A DNA stretch of 64,000 nucleotides from an uncultured Clostridia bacterium (GTDB taxonomy: Bacteria > Bacillota > Clostridia > TANB77 > CAG-508), in NCBI GenBank assembly GCA_944392455.1, contig CALXWP010000003.1, forward strand, positions 78,428 to 142,427. Direction: 5' to 3'. This document shows, piece by piece, positions 49,425 through 57,352 of the stretch (within the stretch, counting starts at the first letter, position 1; each line of letters starts with the position of its first letter). The notes under the pieces are model-generated. The model was given only the letters and a program-made list of their open reading frames with translations, was not told where the DNA came from and did no database searches. A program made the translations under genes and the position numbers.

Positions 49425-49841
49425 TTGAATATAGATAGTATACAAAATGGTTATGTAATAGATCATATACAAGCTGGTGAAAGTTTTAATATATATAATT
49501 ATTTAAACTTAGGAGAATTAGATACACAGGTAGCAATTATAAAAAATGCAAAAAGTAAAAAAAGTGGAAGAAAAGATATAATAAAAATTGATGAAATTAC
49601 AGATATTAATTTAGATATACTTGGATATTTAGATTCAAATATAACTGTAAATAAAATAGTAAATGGTAAGATCGCAAACAAATATCATCCTAAATTACCA
49701 GAAAAATTAGTTAATATAATTAAATGTAAAAACCCTAGATGTATTACATCTATAGAGCAAGAATTACCACATATTTGTGAATTGACAGATAGAGAAAATA
49801 AAGTATATAGATGTAAATATTGTGAAGAGAAAGTTAATTAA
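49425..49841 (+). CDS. pyrI: Aspartate carbamoyltransferase regulatory subunit
   Basis: A TTG start at 49425 lies after AGGAGGT. The 138 aa protein begins NIDSIQNGYVIDHIQAG, as PyrI does, and has the nucleotide-binding N-domain (QVAIIKNAKSKKSGRKDIIKI). The C-terminal zinc ribbon CKNPRC...YRCKYC supplies the four Cys that link to PyrB. It is 28 bases after pyrB. Confidence 0.97.
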   Translation: MNIDSIQNGYVIDHIQAGESFNIYNYLNLGELDTQVAIIKNAKSKKSGRKDIIKIDEITDINLDILGYLDSNITVNKIVNGKIANKYHPKLPEKLVNIIKCKNPRCITSIEQELPHICELTDRENKVYRCKYCEEKVN

Positions 49842-49854
49842 TGGAGGAAAATAT

Positions 49855-51126
49855 ATGAAAATACTATTAAAAAATGGAAGATTAATAGATTATAAAAATA
49901 AAATTGATGGAATGTATGATGTTTTAATAGAAGATGATAAAATATCTAAAGTAGGCAAAGATTTAGAAGATACAGCAGATAGAGAAATAAATTGTAAAGG
50001 ATTAAATATAATACCTGGAATGATAGACATACATTGTCACTTAAGAGAACCTGGATTTGAATATAAAGAGACAATTGAAACAGGTTCAAAAAGTGCAGTT
50101 GCAGGAGGATTTACAACAATATGTCCTATGCCTAATACAAAACCAACACCAGATAATATAGAAACACTTGAAAAAATAATTGAAGAGGGTAAAAGAGTAA
50201 ATTTATGTAATGTACTTCCATATGCATCTGTAAGTAAAGGTGAAAAAGGAGAAGAACTAGTTGATTTTGAAAAACTAAAAGATGCAGGAGCTATTGCTTT
50301 TTCTGATGATGGTATGCCAGTTGTAAACAGCAAAATGATGAGAGAAGCTATGATAGAGGCTGATAAACTTGGTACTTATGTTGCTTCACATTGTGAAGAA
50401 AAATCAGTTTCAAAAGGAGCAATTAATGCAGGTGAAATTGCTGAAAAGCTAGGAGTAGAAGGAGTTTTGCCAGAAGCTGAAGAAATAATGGCTGCAAGAG
50501 AAATAGTAATATCTGAAACTAATAATGTTAGAGGGCATATTTGCCATATAAGTACTAAAACAAGTAAAAACATGATAAGAGATGCTAAAAAAAGAGGAGT
50601 TAAAATTACTTGTGAAACTTGTCCACATTATTTTACATTTACAGTAGAAGAAGTATTAGAGTCAGGAACAAATGCAAAAATGAATCCTCCTCTAAGAGAA
50701 GAAAAGGACAGAGAAGCAATAATAGAAGGATTAAAAGAAGGAACAATTGACTGTATAATAACAGATCATGCACCACATAGTAGAGAAGAAAAAGATCAAG
50801 ATTTATCAAAAGCACCAAATGGTATAATCGGATTTGAAACAGCACTTCCAGCCGAGATAATGAATTTAATAGATACAAGAGAATTAAATTATTTAGATTT
50901 AGTTAGACTTACATCATATACTCCTGCTAAACTTATAAAAATTGATAGAGGAGTAATAGAACCAGGAAAAATTGCTGATATTACAATCTTTGATGAAAAC
51001 GAAAGATATGTATACACAGAAGATATGATAGTATCTAAAGCAAAAAATAGTCCATTTATAGGAAAAGAACTAAAAGGAAAAGTAAAATATACAATAGTTG
51101 GCGGTAAGATAGTATATGAAGGATAG
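49855..51126 (+). CDS. pyrC: Dihydroorotase
   Basis: This cyclises carbamoyl aspartate to dihydroorotate. The start is ATG 49855 after GGAGG; GTG 49822 lies within pyrI. It is a type I amidohydrolase of ~423 aa with the zinc motif DIHCHLREPG, GGFTTICPMPNTKPTP, the later His residues (SHCEE, HICHIST) and the catalytic-Asp motif TDHAPHS. It sits third in the pyr operon. Confidence 0.98.
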   Translation: MKILLKNGRLIDYKNKIDGMYDVLIEDDKISKVGKDLEDTADREINCKGLNIIPGMIDIHCHLREPGFEYKETIETGSKSAVAGGFTTICPMPNTKPTPDNIETLEKIIEEGKRVNLCNVLPYASVSKGEKGEELVDFEKLKDAGAIAFSDDGMPVVNSKMMREAMIEADKLGTYVASHCEEKSVSKGAINAGEIAEKLGVEGVLPEAEEIMAAREIVISETNNVRGHICHISTKTSKNMIRDAKKRGVKITCETCPHYFTFTVEEVLESGTNAKMNPPLREEKDREAIIEGLKEGTIDCIITDHAPHSREEKDQDLSKAPNGIIGFETALPAEIMNLIDTRELNYLDLVRLTSYTPAKLIKIDRGVIEPGKIADITIFDENERYVYTEDMIVSKAKNSPFIGKELKGKVKYTIVGGKIVYEG

Positions 51127-51171
51127 ATTTAAACTTAAAATATGAAATAGGAGGAAAAATACAGAATATTT

Positions 51172-51876
51172 ATGAAACTTATAGGAATTACAGGAAAAGC
51201 AGGAGCAGGAAAAACAACTTTTTCCGACTATTTAGCTCAAAATAGTAAAGACATAGGAATAATACATGTTGATGACCTAATAAAAGAATTAAAGCTTAAG
51301 TATTTTAAGTTTTTAATGAAAAAAGATAATAAAGGAGAAAAGGTAAAGGTAGATTCAAGATTAAAGAAATTTTTATATAAAAACAAGATTATCTTTTCTG
51401 CTTTTATGAAATTTAGAGCAAAACTAATATCACCTTCACTAAAAAGAAGAATTAAAGAATTAAGTGATAAAAGAATAATTTTAATAGATGATATATTTAT
51501 TAAGTATCACAAATTATATAAAGATTTAGATAAAATTTATGTATTAGAAAGAGCATATTCTAATAGAAGAGAAGCTTTGATTCAAAGAGATGGAATATCT
51601 AAAGAAGAAATAATGGCATATGATCTTGCACATTATAGAGGAAATTATAAAGAAATAAAAGGTGATATAAGAGTTACAAAAATAGAAAATGATGGTGATA
51701 AAATTAAATTAAAGCAAAAAGCAAGAGAAATTTATGAGAAAACAATGTTATCTGATAGAGAATCTATGCTTAAGAAAACAAAAGTAAAAGTAGGAAATAG
51801 AAGTATAATTATTTCGAGAGAGAATAGATCAAAAGAAAATAGTCCAAGAATAAAGAAAGGGGATTTTTCAAAATGA
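51172..51876 (+). CDS. coaE: Dephospho-CoA kinase-like P-loop protein
   Basis: The P-loop GITGKAGAGKTTFS and the VDDLIKEL and IILIDDIFIKYHKLY segments resemble CoaE (the last step of CoA synthesis). VLERAYSNRREALIQRDGISKEEI is the CoaE-like lid region with its R..AL..RD pattern. It is 234 aa, a little longer than CoaE (~200), with an insert at about residues 45-85 and a basic tail. It lies inside the pyrimidine operon and its stop overlaps the pyrF start. A different nucleotide-kinase role is possible, so the symbol is tentative. Confidence 0.65.
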   Translation: MKLIGITGKAGAGKTTFSDYLAQNSKDIGIIHVDDLIKELKLKYFKFLMKKDNKGEKVKVDSRLKKFLYKNKIIFSAFMKFRAKLISPSLKRRIKELSDKRIILIDDIFIKYHKLYKDLDKIYVLERAYSNRREALIQRDGISKEEIMAYDLAHYRGNYKEIKGDIRVTKIENDGDKIKLKQKAREIYEKTMLSDRESMLKKTKVKVGNRSIIISRENRSKENSPRIKKGDFSK

Positions 51877-52802
51877 TTAATGCAATGGATAAATTAATAA
51901 AAAAAATAAGAGAAACAAATAATCCAACAGTTATAGGATTAGATCCAAAATATGATATGATACCAGATTGCATAAAAAGTAAATATGATGATAGTTTAGA
52001 AGGTATTTCTAAATCTATATTAGAATTTAATAAAAGATTAATTGATGCAATATATGATATTATACCTGCTGTAAAAATAAATATAGCTTTTTATGAAATG
52101 TATGGATTAGATGGAATGAAAGCATTTGAAGAAACATGTGTATATGCTAAAGAAAAGAAAATGATAGTTATGGCAGATATAAAAAGAGGAGATATAGGAA
52201 ATACTGCTAAAGCATATTCAAATGCATTCCTTGGTAGAACTATGATAGGTGCTAGAGAAGAAGCTATATATGATGTTGATTTTGTTACATTAAGCCCATA
52301 TATGGGAACAGATAGTATAAAACCATTTATTGAAGATAGTATAAAATACAATAAAGGTGCATTTGTAATAGTTAAAACTTCAAATCCTTCATCAGGAGAA
52401 TTACAAGATTTAAAATTAGAAACAGGAGAAGAAGTTTATACAAAAGTTATAAATCTTGTGGAAGAATGGGGAAAAGATTTAATAGGAGAATATGGATATA
52501 GTAGTATATCAGCTGTTGTTGGAGCTACATATCCAAAGCAATTAGAAGATTTAAGAAAAGAAGCTCCACATACGTTTTTCTTAATACCAGGATATGGTGC
52601 ACAAGGAGGTAAAGCTGAGGATATAGCACTTGGATTTGATGAAAATGGTATTGGTGGAATAGTAAATAGTTCAAGAGGACTTATGTGTGCATATAAATCA
52701 GATAAATGGAAGGACAAGTATACAGAGGAAGAATTTGATAAAGCTACAAGAGCAGAAGCTATAAGAATGAGAAATGAATTAGCAGAAGCAATAAATAAAT
52801 AG
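51873..52802 (+). CDS. pyrF: Orotidine 5'-phosphate decarboxylase (type 2)
   Basis: This makes UMP from OMP. At 309 aa, with DKLIKKIRETNNPTVIGLDP at the start and the catalytic ADIKRGDIGNTAKAYS segment, it belongs to the longer mycobacterial/Clostridial type rather than the 240-aa E. coli type. VGATYPKQLEDLRKEAP and FLIPGYGAQGG bind phosphate. It overlaps the preceding gene by an ATGA. Confidence 0.97.
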   Translation: MINAMDKLIKKIRETNNPTVIGLDPKYDMIPDCIKSKYDDSLEGISKSILEFNKRLIDAIYDIIPAVKINIAFYEMYGLDGMKAFEETCVYAKEKKMIVMADIKRGDIGNTAKAYSNAFLGRTMIGAREEAIYDVDFVTLSPYMGTDSIKPFIEDSIKYNKGAFVIVKTSNPSSGELQDLKLETGEEVYTKVINLVEEWGKDLIGEYGYSSISAVVGATYPKQLEDLRKEAPHTFFLIPGYGAQGGKAEDIALGFDENGIGGIVNSSRGLMCAYKSDKWKDKYTEEEFDKATRAEAIRMRNELAEAINK

Positions 52803-52822
52803 TATATGGAAGAAGGAAAATT

Positions 52823-53257
52823 ATGAAACCAGGTAAAGACTATATTGGAGTAGGATGTGGTGCATTTATTCTAAATGATAACAATGAGATATTATTACAG
52901 CAAAGAAATAAAGAGCCAGAAAAAGGTTATTGGAGTATTCCAGGTGGAAAATTAGAATGGATGGAAACATTTGAAGAAGCAGTAAAAAGAGAGATAAAAG
53001 AAGAATGTGATATTGATATAAAAGTATTAAGACTGCTAGGAATATGTGATCATATAGTAAAAAGCGAAAATCAACATTGGGTATCACCTAGCTTTCTATG
53101 TAAAATAGAAAAAGGTGAACCAAAAATCATGGAGCCTAATAAGCATCTTGATATGAAATGGTTTAGTTTAGATAATTTACCAGAAAAATTAACAATAACA
53201 ACTAAAGATGCTGTAAATTCATATAGGAATTATATAAATGAAAAGGAGGGTAAATAA
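52823..53257 (+). CDS. Nudix hydrolase
   Basis: This 144 aa protein has a full Nudix box, from GGKLEW to EECDIDI (pattern GX5EX7REXXEE), at about residues 40-65. It starts VGCGAFILNDNNEILLQQRN, typical of MutT-like/ADP-ribose-type members. It sits between pyrF and pyrK and overlaps pyrK by its stop. A clean-up role for damaged or excess nucleotides is an inference; the substrate is unknown. Confidence 0.92.
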   Translation: MKPGKDYIGVGCGAFILNDNNEILLQQRNKEPEKGYWSIPGGKLEWMETFEEAVKREIKEECDIDIKVLRLLGICDHIVKSENQHWVSPSFLCKIEKGEPKIMEPNKHLDMKWFSLDNLPEKLTITTKDAVNSYRNYINEKEGK

Positions 53258-54048
53258 TGGCAAAGCAAATTTTTGCAGAATTAGTTAAAAAAGAAGAAAT
53301 TATAAGTGGAATATATAAATTTAGTGTAAAAGCAGAAGAAATTGTAAAAGACTCAAAACCAGGTAATTTTATAGAAATAAGAGTAAGTGATGGAATAGAT
53401 CCTTTTTTAAGAAGACCTATTAGTATATATAATTTAGATAAAGAAAATGGAATTTTAGAATTTATATTCCAAATTAAAGGAAAAGGAACAGAAATTTTAT
53501 CAAGAAAAGAAGTAGGAGATAAAGTAGATATAATTGGGCCTTTAGGATTTGGTACTTTTAATTTTGAGAAATATAATAAAATAGCTGTAATAGGTGGAGG
53601 AATTGGAATTTTTCCTTTATATGAGCTTTCAAAACAAGCTAAAAAAAGCGGTAAAGCTGTTAATTGCTATTTAGGCTTTAGAAATAAAGATTTAGTTATG
53701 TTAGAAAAAGAATTTAAAGATGTAACAGATAATTTAACTATTTGTACAGATGATGGAAGTTATGGAGAAAGTGGATTTGCAATAGATAAATTAATTAAAG
53801 ATATGGAAAATGAAAAATATGAATGTATATATGCTTGCGGGCCTACACCTATGCTTAGAACTGTAAAAAAATATGCAGATGAAAATGGAATAAATGCGCA
53901 AGTTTCATTAGAAGAAAAAATGGGATGCGGACTTGGTGTGTGTTTAGGATGTGCTGTAAAAAAAGCAAGTAGTCCAAATGATAACCCAGAATATTTCCAT
54001 GTATGTAAAGGTGGACCAGTATTTAATTCAAAAGATGTAGAATTTTAA
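53257..54048 (+). CDS. pyrK: Dihydroorotate dehydrogenase electron transfer subunit
   Basis: This FAD and 2Fe-2S subunit passes electrons from PyrD to NAD+. The 263 aa protein has the flavin motif RRPISIYN, the NAD-binding IAVIGGGIGIFPLYEL and ACGPTPMLRTV, and the cluster Cys residues MGCGLGVCLGC...HVCKGGPVF near the C-terminus. It is adjacent to the Nudix gene (overlap) and two genes before pyrD. Confidence 0.97.
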   Translation: MAKQIFAELVKKEEIISGIYKFSVKAEEIVKDSKPGNFIEIRVSDGIDPFLRRPISIYNLDKENGILEFIFQIKGKGTEILSRKEVGDKVDIIGPLGFGTFNFEKYNKIAVIGGGIGIFPLYELSKQAKKSGKAVNCYLGFRNKDLVMLEKEFKDVTDNLTICTDDGSYGESGFAIDKLIKDMENEKYECIYACGPTPMLRTVKKYADENGINAQVSLEEKMGCGLGVCLGCAVKKASSPNDNPEYFHVCKGGPVFNSKDVEF

Positions 54049-54060
54049 GGAGTATTTAAA

Positions 54061-54246
54061 ATGCCAGGATTTGTAATACATTTAGCGGTAGCAAATGGAT
54101 ATATGAATAAACATAAAAATGAAATAAAAGATGAAAAAGAGTATATAAAAGGAATACTTGATCCTGATTGTATAACTTTGAATAATAAAGAAATAAGTAA
54201 AAATATTACACATTATGGAAAATGGGGACGGATGGAAAGAAGATAG
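54061..54246 (+). CDS. Zinc-dependent phospholipase C-like protein, N-terminal part
   Basis: ATG 54061 follows AAGGAG. The sequence MPGFVIHLAVANGYMNKH, then GILDPDC and THYGKWG, is the opening of a small Firmicutes family related to zinc-dependent phospholipase C (N-terminal zinc ligands His and Asp). The zero frame meets CGG at 54229 and a TAG five codons on. The rest of the protein is in the +1 frame. Full reading join(54061..54228,54230..54613) gives 183 aa, as expected of the family. Confidence 0.7.
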   Translation: MPGFVIHLAVANGYMNKHKNEIKDEKEYIKGILDPDCITLNNKEISKNITHYGKWGRMERR

Positions 54247-54613
54247 TGATAAAATATATTTAGACAAATTTTTAGAAGATCCAAAAGTAGATTTAAATAA
54301 AGATTATTGGAAGGGATATTTTATTCATTTATTAACAGATTATTATTTTGCCAGAGTATATTTTGTAAAGGAAATTATTGATGCTAAAAATAATAATGAT
54401 ACTTTTTATCATGACTATGATTGTATAAATGAAGAATTAATAAATAAATATCATGTAAAAGTATTAGATGAAATAAAAAAATATTTGTCTTGCGTAAATG
54501 ATGAGCCAAGATATTTAAAAATTAATAAAGTAATAAATTTTATTGAAACAATGTCAAATTTAAATTTAGAAGAAGAGGTTAATTTAATAAATAGTGGAGA
54601 ATGGAGGAAATAA
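54215..54613 (+). CDS. Zinc-dependent phospholipase C-like protein, C-terminal part (+1 frame)
   Basis: This +1-frame continuation carries WKGYFIHLLTDYYFARVYF, an HxxxD zinc-ligand helix typical of the family, and a helical C-terminus. The Met at 54215 lies before the shift point and lacks a ribosome binding site. The gene is enclosed by pyrK and pyrD in the pyr operon, and pyrD's binding site lies at its end. The substrate is unknown; phospholipase activity is not proven for these short members. Confidence 0.68.
   Translation: MENGDGWKEDSDKIYLDKFLEDPKVDLNKDYWKGYFIHLLTDYYFARVYFVKEIIDAKNNNDTFYHDYDCINEELINKYHVKVLDEIKKYLSCVNDEPRYLKINKVINFIETMSNLNLEEEVNLINSGEWRK
54229..54232 (+). other. Apparent +1 frameshift site CGG-A in the phospholipase C-like gene
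   Basis: Zero frame TGG GGA CGG ATG ... TAG. Skipping the C gives TGG GGA GGA TGG, that is KWGGWKEDSDKIYL, joining the two halves of the protein. The preceding codon GGA is the same as at 16800. Confidence 0.78.
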
Positions 54614-54614
54614 G

Positions 54615-55523
54615 ATGAATACAAAGGTTAATTTTGCAGGTATTGAAATGAAAAATCCTGTAACTGTTGCATCAGGGACATTTGGATATGGCAGAGAATA
54701 TAGTGACTTTTTTGATTTAGGTAAGTTAGGAGCTATAATAACAAAAGGAACATCATTAAGACCAAAGAGTGGGAACAAACCACCAAGAGTATGTGAAACT
54801 GCAAGTGGGATGTTAAATAGTATAGGGCTTCAAAATCCAGGAGTAAAATACTTTGCAGAAAATGATTTACCAAATTTAAGAAAGTTTGACACAAAAATAA
54901 TTGTTAATGCTTGTGGAAGTTCTATAGATGAATATGTTGAGTTATGTAAGATATTAAATACATTAGATATAGATGGTGTAGAACTTAATTTGTCATGTCC
55001 TAATGTAAAAGAAGGATGTATGGCTTTTGGTAATACATATGAAGGGGTAAGAAAAGTAACGAGTAGTGTAAGAGAAGTTTTAGAAAAACCATTAATAGTA
55101 AAACTTACTCCAAATGTAACTAATATAGCTGAAATTGCAAAAGGTGTAGAAGATGGAGGAGCTGATGCTGTTTCATTAATAAATACGCTTCTTGGAATGA
55201 AAATTGATATTAATACAAGAAGACCAGTTCTTGCAAATAATACAGGAGGACTTTCAGGACCTGCTATTAAACCTGTTGCCGTAAGAATGGTATATCAAGT
55301 ATCACAGGCTGTTAAAATTCCAATAATGGGATTAGGTGGAATTATGAATGGAGAAGATGCAATAGAATTTATGCTTGCAGGTGCTTCGGTAATATCAATA
55401 GGTGCAGGAAATTTCATAGATCCATATACTAGTGTAAAAACTGTAGAAGGAATAGAAAAATACATGAAAAAATACAATATAGAAAATATAACTGATATAG
55501 TTGGAACAGTAGAAATGAACTAA
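54615..55523 (+). CDS. pyrD: Dihydroorotate dehydrogenase (class 1B) catalytic subunit
   Basis: This oxidises dihydroorotate to orotate, pairing with PyrK. The start is ATG 54615 after GGAGG; ATG 54594 lies upstream of that site. The 302 aa protein has VTVASGTFGYGREY, the class 1 catalytic Cys in LNLSCPNVKEG, NTGGLSGPAIKP and the FMN phosphate site GLGGIMNGEDAIEFMLAGAS. It is the last pyr gene of the cluster. Confidence 0.98.
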   Translation: MNTKVNFAGIEMKNPVTVASGTFGYGREYSDFFDLGKLGAIITKGTSLRPKSGNKPPRVCETASGMLNSIGLQNPGVKYFAENDLPNLRKFDTKIIVNACGSSIDEYVELCKILNTLDIDGVELNLSCPNVKEGCMAFGNTYEGVRKVTSSVREVLEKPLIVKLTPNVTNIAEIAKGVEDGGADAVSLINTLLGMKIDINTRRPVLANNTGGLSGPAIKPVAVRMVYQVSQAVKIPIMGLGGIMNGEDAIEFMLAGASVISIGAGNFIDPYTSVKTVEGIEKYMKKYNIENITDIVGTVEMN

Positions 55524-55548
55524 TAAGAAAGTAGAAAGGAAAACGAAT

Positions 55549-55919
55549 ATGAAAAAATAGTTTTATGTGGTTCTAAAAAGTTTATACCAAAATTTTTTGA
55601 ATTAGAAAAAGAACTAAAAGATATGGGATTTAATGTAGTAGTTCCAAGAGAATTTATAGTTGACATGGAGAAAAAAGATGCTTCACTTTTACATTTTTCA
55701 GAAATAGATAAAGATGATGTAGATGCTTTATTAATAGTAAATGAAAGTAAAAATGGACAAGAAAATTATATAGGTGCAAATGGATTTGCAGAACTTGCTT
55801 TTGGATTCTATAAAGACAAAGACATCTTTTTATTAAATGATATTTATGAACCATATTCAGAAGAATTAGTTGCTTGGGAAGTAACTCCTCTTAAAGGTGA
55901 TATTTCTAAATTAAAATAA
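55549..55919 (+). pseudogene. Nucleotide-binding-like small protein with a one-base loss after the start codon
   Basis: ATG 55549 has a good AAAGGA site but reads ATG AAA AAA TAG. One more A in the A6 run (55552-55557) would give MKKIVLCGSKKFIPKFFEL and continue through DMGFNVVVPREF, NGQENYIGANGFAELAFGFYKDKDIFLLND to 55919. That would be a ~123 aa Rossmann-like protein resembling nucleoside 2-deoxyribosyltransferase-type folds (G-N-G..E..FA-like segment). The internal ATG 55623 would lose the first strand. It may be decayed, homopolymer-undercalled, or rescued by slippage. It follows pyrD by 25 bases. Confidence 0.62.
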
Positions 55920-55959
55920 ATAAAAAATAAATAAAAAATAAATAAAAAATAAATAAAAA
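55916..55959. repeat. Tandem repeat, unit ATAAATAAAAA x 4
   Basis: Four perfect 11-base units directly follow the stop at 55919. The 11-base period keeps the A-tracts nearly in phase with the helix, which would bend the DNA ahead of the next promoter. Confidence 0.85.
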
Positions 55960-56083
55960 AATAGTTAATTAGAGCAATAAATATATTTGAGAATAATTGT
56001 AATTATCTGAAATATAGAATATAATCTATGTTTAGTAATAATAACTATTTGATATATTGTAAATTTCTAAGGAGGAAAAGATT

Positions 56084-56338
56084 ATGTCAGAAAGAGAAGT
56101 AAGACCTTTTACAATGTGGAGACACTTTAAAGGAGCAAGATCTTTTGTTATTACTGTGGCTGAACATAGCGAAACGGGAGAGAAACTTGTAGTTTATCGT
56201 TGCATGGACAACAATGGAAAGACAAACCACAAAGACGGGATATATGCAAGACCACTAGATATGTTCTTGTCAGAAGTGGATCATGAAAAATATCCAAATG
56301 CAACTCAGAAATATCGCTTCGAGGAAATTATAGATTAA
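56084..56338 (+). CDS. DUF1653 family protein
   Basis: This 84 aa protein has the DUF1653 pattern: MWRHFKGARSFVITVAEHSETGEKLVVYRCMD, then YARPLDMFLSEVDHEKYPN and YRFEEI at the end. The family is widespread and small; its function is unknown. AGGAGG precedes ATG. The codon use is more balanced (CGT, CGC, ACG, GGG) than in neighbours, like the small genes at 43488, 46616 and 47042, and it has its own terminator. Confidence 0.9.
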   Translation: MSEREVRPFTMWRHFKGARSFVITVAEHSETGEKLVVYRCMDNNGKTNHKDGIYARPLDMFLSEVDHEKYPNATQKYRFEEIID

Positions 56339-56418
56339 TATAGTGGTCTATACTATTTACAGAGTAAATATTCTGTGAAAGATGGAACAATTTTTAAGAT
56401 TAATCTCAAACAAGAAAA

Positions 56419-56442
56419 TGGCCACGGGTAACACCGTGGCTT
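56419..56442 (+). terminator. Terminator after the DUF1653 gene
   Basis: GCCACGG (56421-56427) pairs with CCGTGGC (56434-56440) around GTAACA, followed by TTT. Confidence 0.85.
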
Positions 56443-56459
56443 TATTAAAATATTGTATA

Positions 56460-56597
56460 TAAACGACGGATCAACTTGTTGTTAACTTAACTATACTACA
56501 GTGCCTAAAAACCGCATAAAATGGTGGGAACAGTTGCTTACAAGATAAAAATGGCAGAAAAACATAATTCCTCTCGGATTTTCCGAGAGTTTTTTTA
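56460..56597 (+). ncRNA. Possible small RNA or short transcript ending in a strong terminator
   Basis: The 120 bases after the DUF1653 terminator have no convincing ORF, yet end in a second strong terminator (CTCTCGG 56571-56577 / CCGAGAG 56583-56589, then T7). A terminator with no gene before it suggests a small RNA. I recognise no family. Confidence 0.35.
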
Positions 56598-56676
56598 TAA
56601 AATTATATAAAAATGCTTTCATATATGTAACTATGTAGTATAATGTTTAAAGATATGAATATCGGGGGATAAATAT

Positions 56677-57339
56677 ATGGAAATTTTAAAAGTATATAAT
56701 TTAACTAAAAAATATGGTAAAGATGAAAATGAAGTTATAGCAGTAAATAATATATCTTTTTCAGTAAATAGAGGAGAATTTGTAGCAATAGTTGGAAGTT
56801 CCGGAAGTGGAAAATCAACTTTATTACACTTGATAGGAGGTGTGGATAGACCAACTAGTGGAAAAGTATATATAGATGGGAAAGACATATATTCATTTAA
56901 TAATGATGAATTAGCAAGGTTTAGAAGAAAAAATATAGGGTTAATATATCAATTTTATAATTTGTTACCAATATTAAATGTGGAAGAGAACATTACACTT
57001 CCATGCGATTTAGATGGAAAAAATATAGATAAGAAAAAATTAGATGAGTTATTAAAAACTTTAGGACTGGAAAACAGAAAATTACATTTACCAAATGAAT
57101 TATCTGGAGGACAGCAACAAAGGGTAGCAATAGGAAGGAGTTTAATAAATAGTCCTACTTTAATATTAGCAGATGAACCTACTGGGAATCTAGATACAAA
57201 ATCAAGTAGCGAAATAGTAAATCTATTAAAGGAGGCAAATAAAAAATATAATCAAACAATAATAATGATAACACATAATTTAGAATTGGCAAAAGAAGCA
57301 GATCGAGTAATAAAAATAGAAGATGGAAAAATAGTCTAG
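56677..57339 (+). CDS. ABC transporter ATP-binding protein (MacB/LolD type)
   Basis: This 220 aa ATPase has Walker A GSSGSGKST, a Q-loop in IGLIYQFYNLLP, the signature LSGGQQQRVAIGRSL, Walker B LILADEPTGNLD and the switch His in MITHNLELA. It pairs with the FtsX-type permease 13 bases downstream. It is of the class that drives mechanotransmission-type export or antimicrobial-peptide sensing. TATAAT at 56639-56644 is the likely -10. The ribosome binding site is GGGGGA. Confidence 0.96.
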   Translation: MEILKVYNLTKKYGKDENEVIAVNNISFSVNRGEFVAIVGSSGSGKSTLLHLIGGVDRPTSGKVYIDGKDIYSFNNDELARFRRKNIGLIYQFYNLLPILNVEENITLPCDLDGKNIDKKKLDELLKTLGLENRKLHLPNELSGGQQQRVAIGRSLINSPTLILADEPTGNLDTKSSSEIVNLLKEANKKYNQTIIMITHNLELAKEADRVIKIEDGKIV

Positions 57340-57352
57340 GAGGTGTTAGAAA

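Noticed and set aside
56521..56608. Short ORF starting at 56521 (MVGTVAYKIK...)
   Set aside because: It runs through the terminator hairpin and has no ribosome binding site. Its CGG-A lies in the hairpin, so it is not counted as a coding CGG-A.
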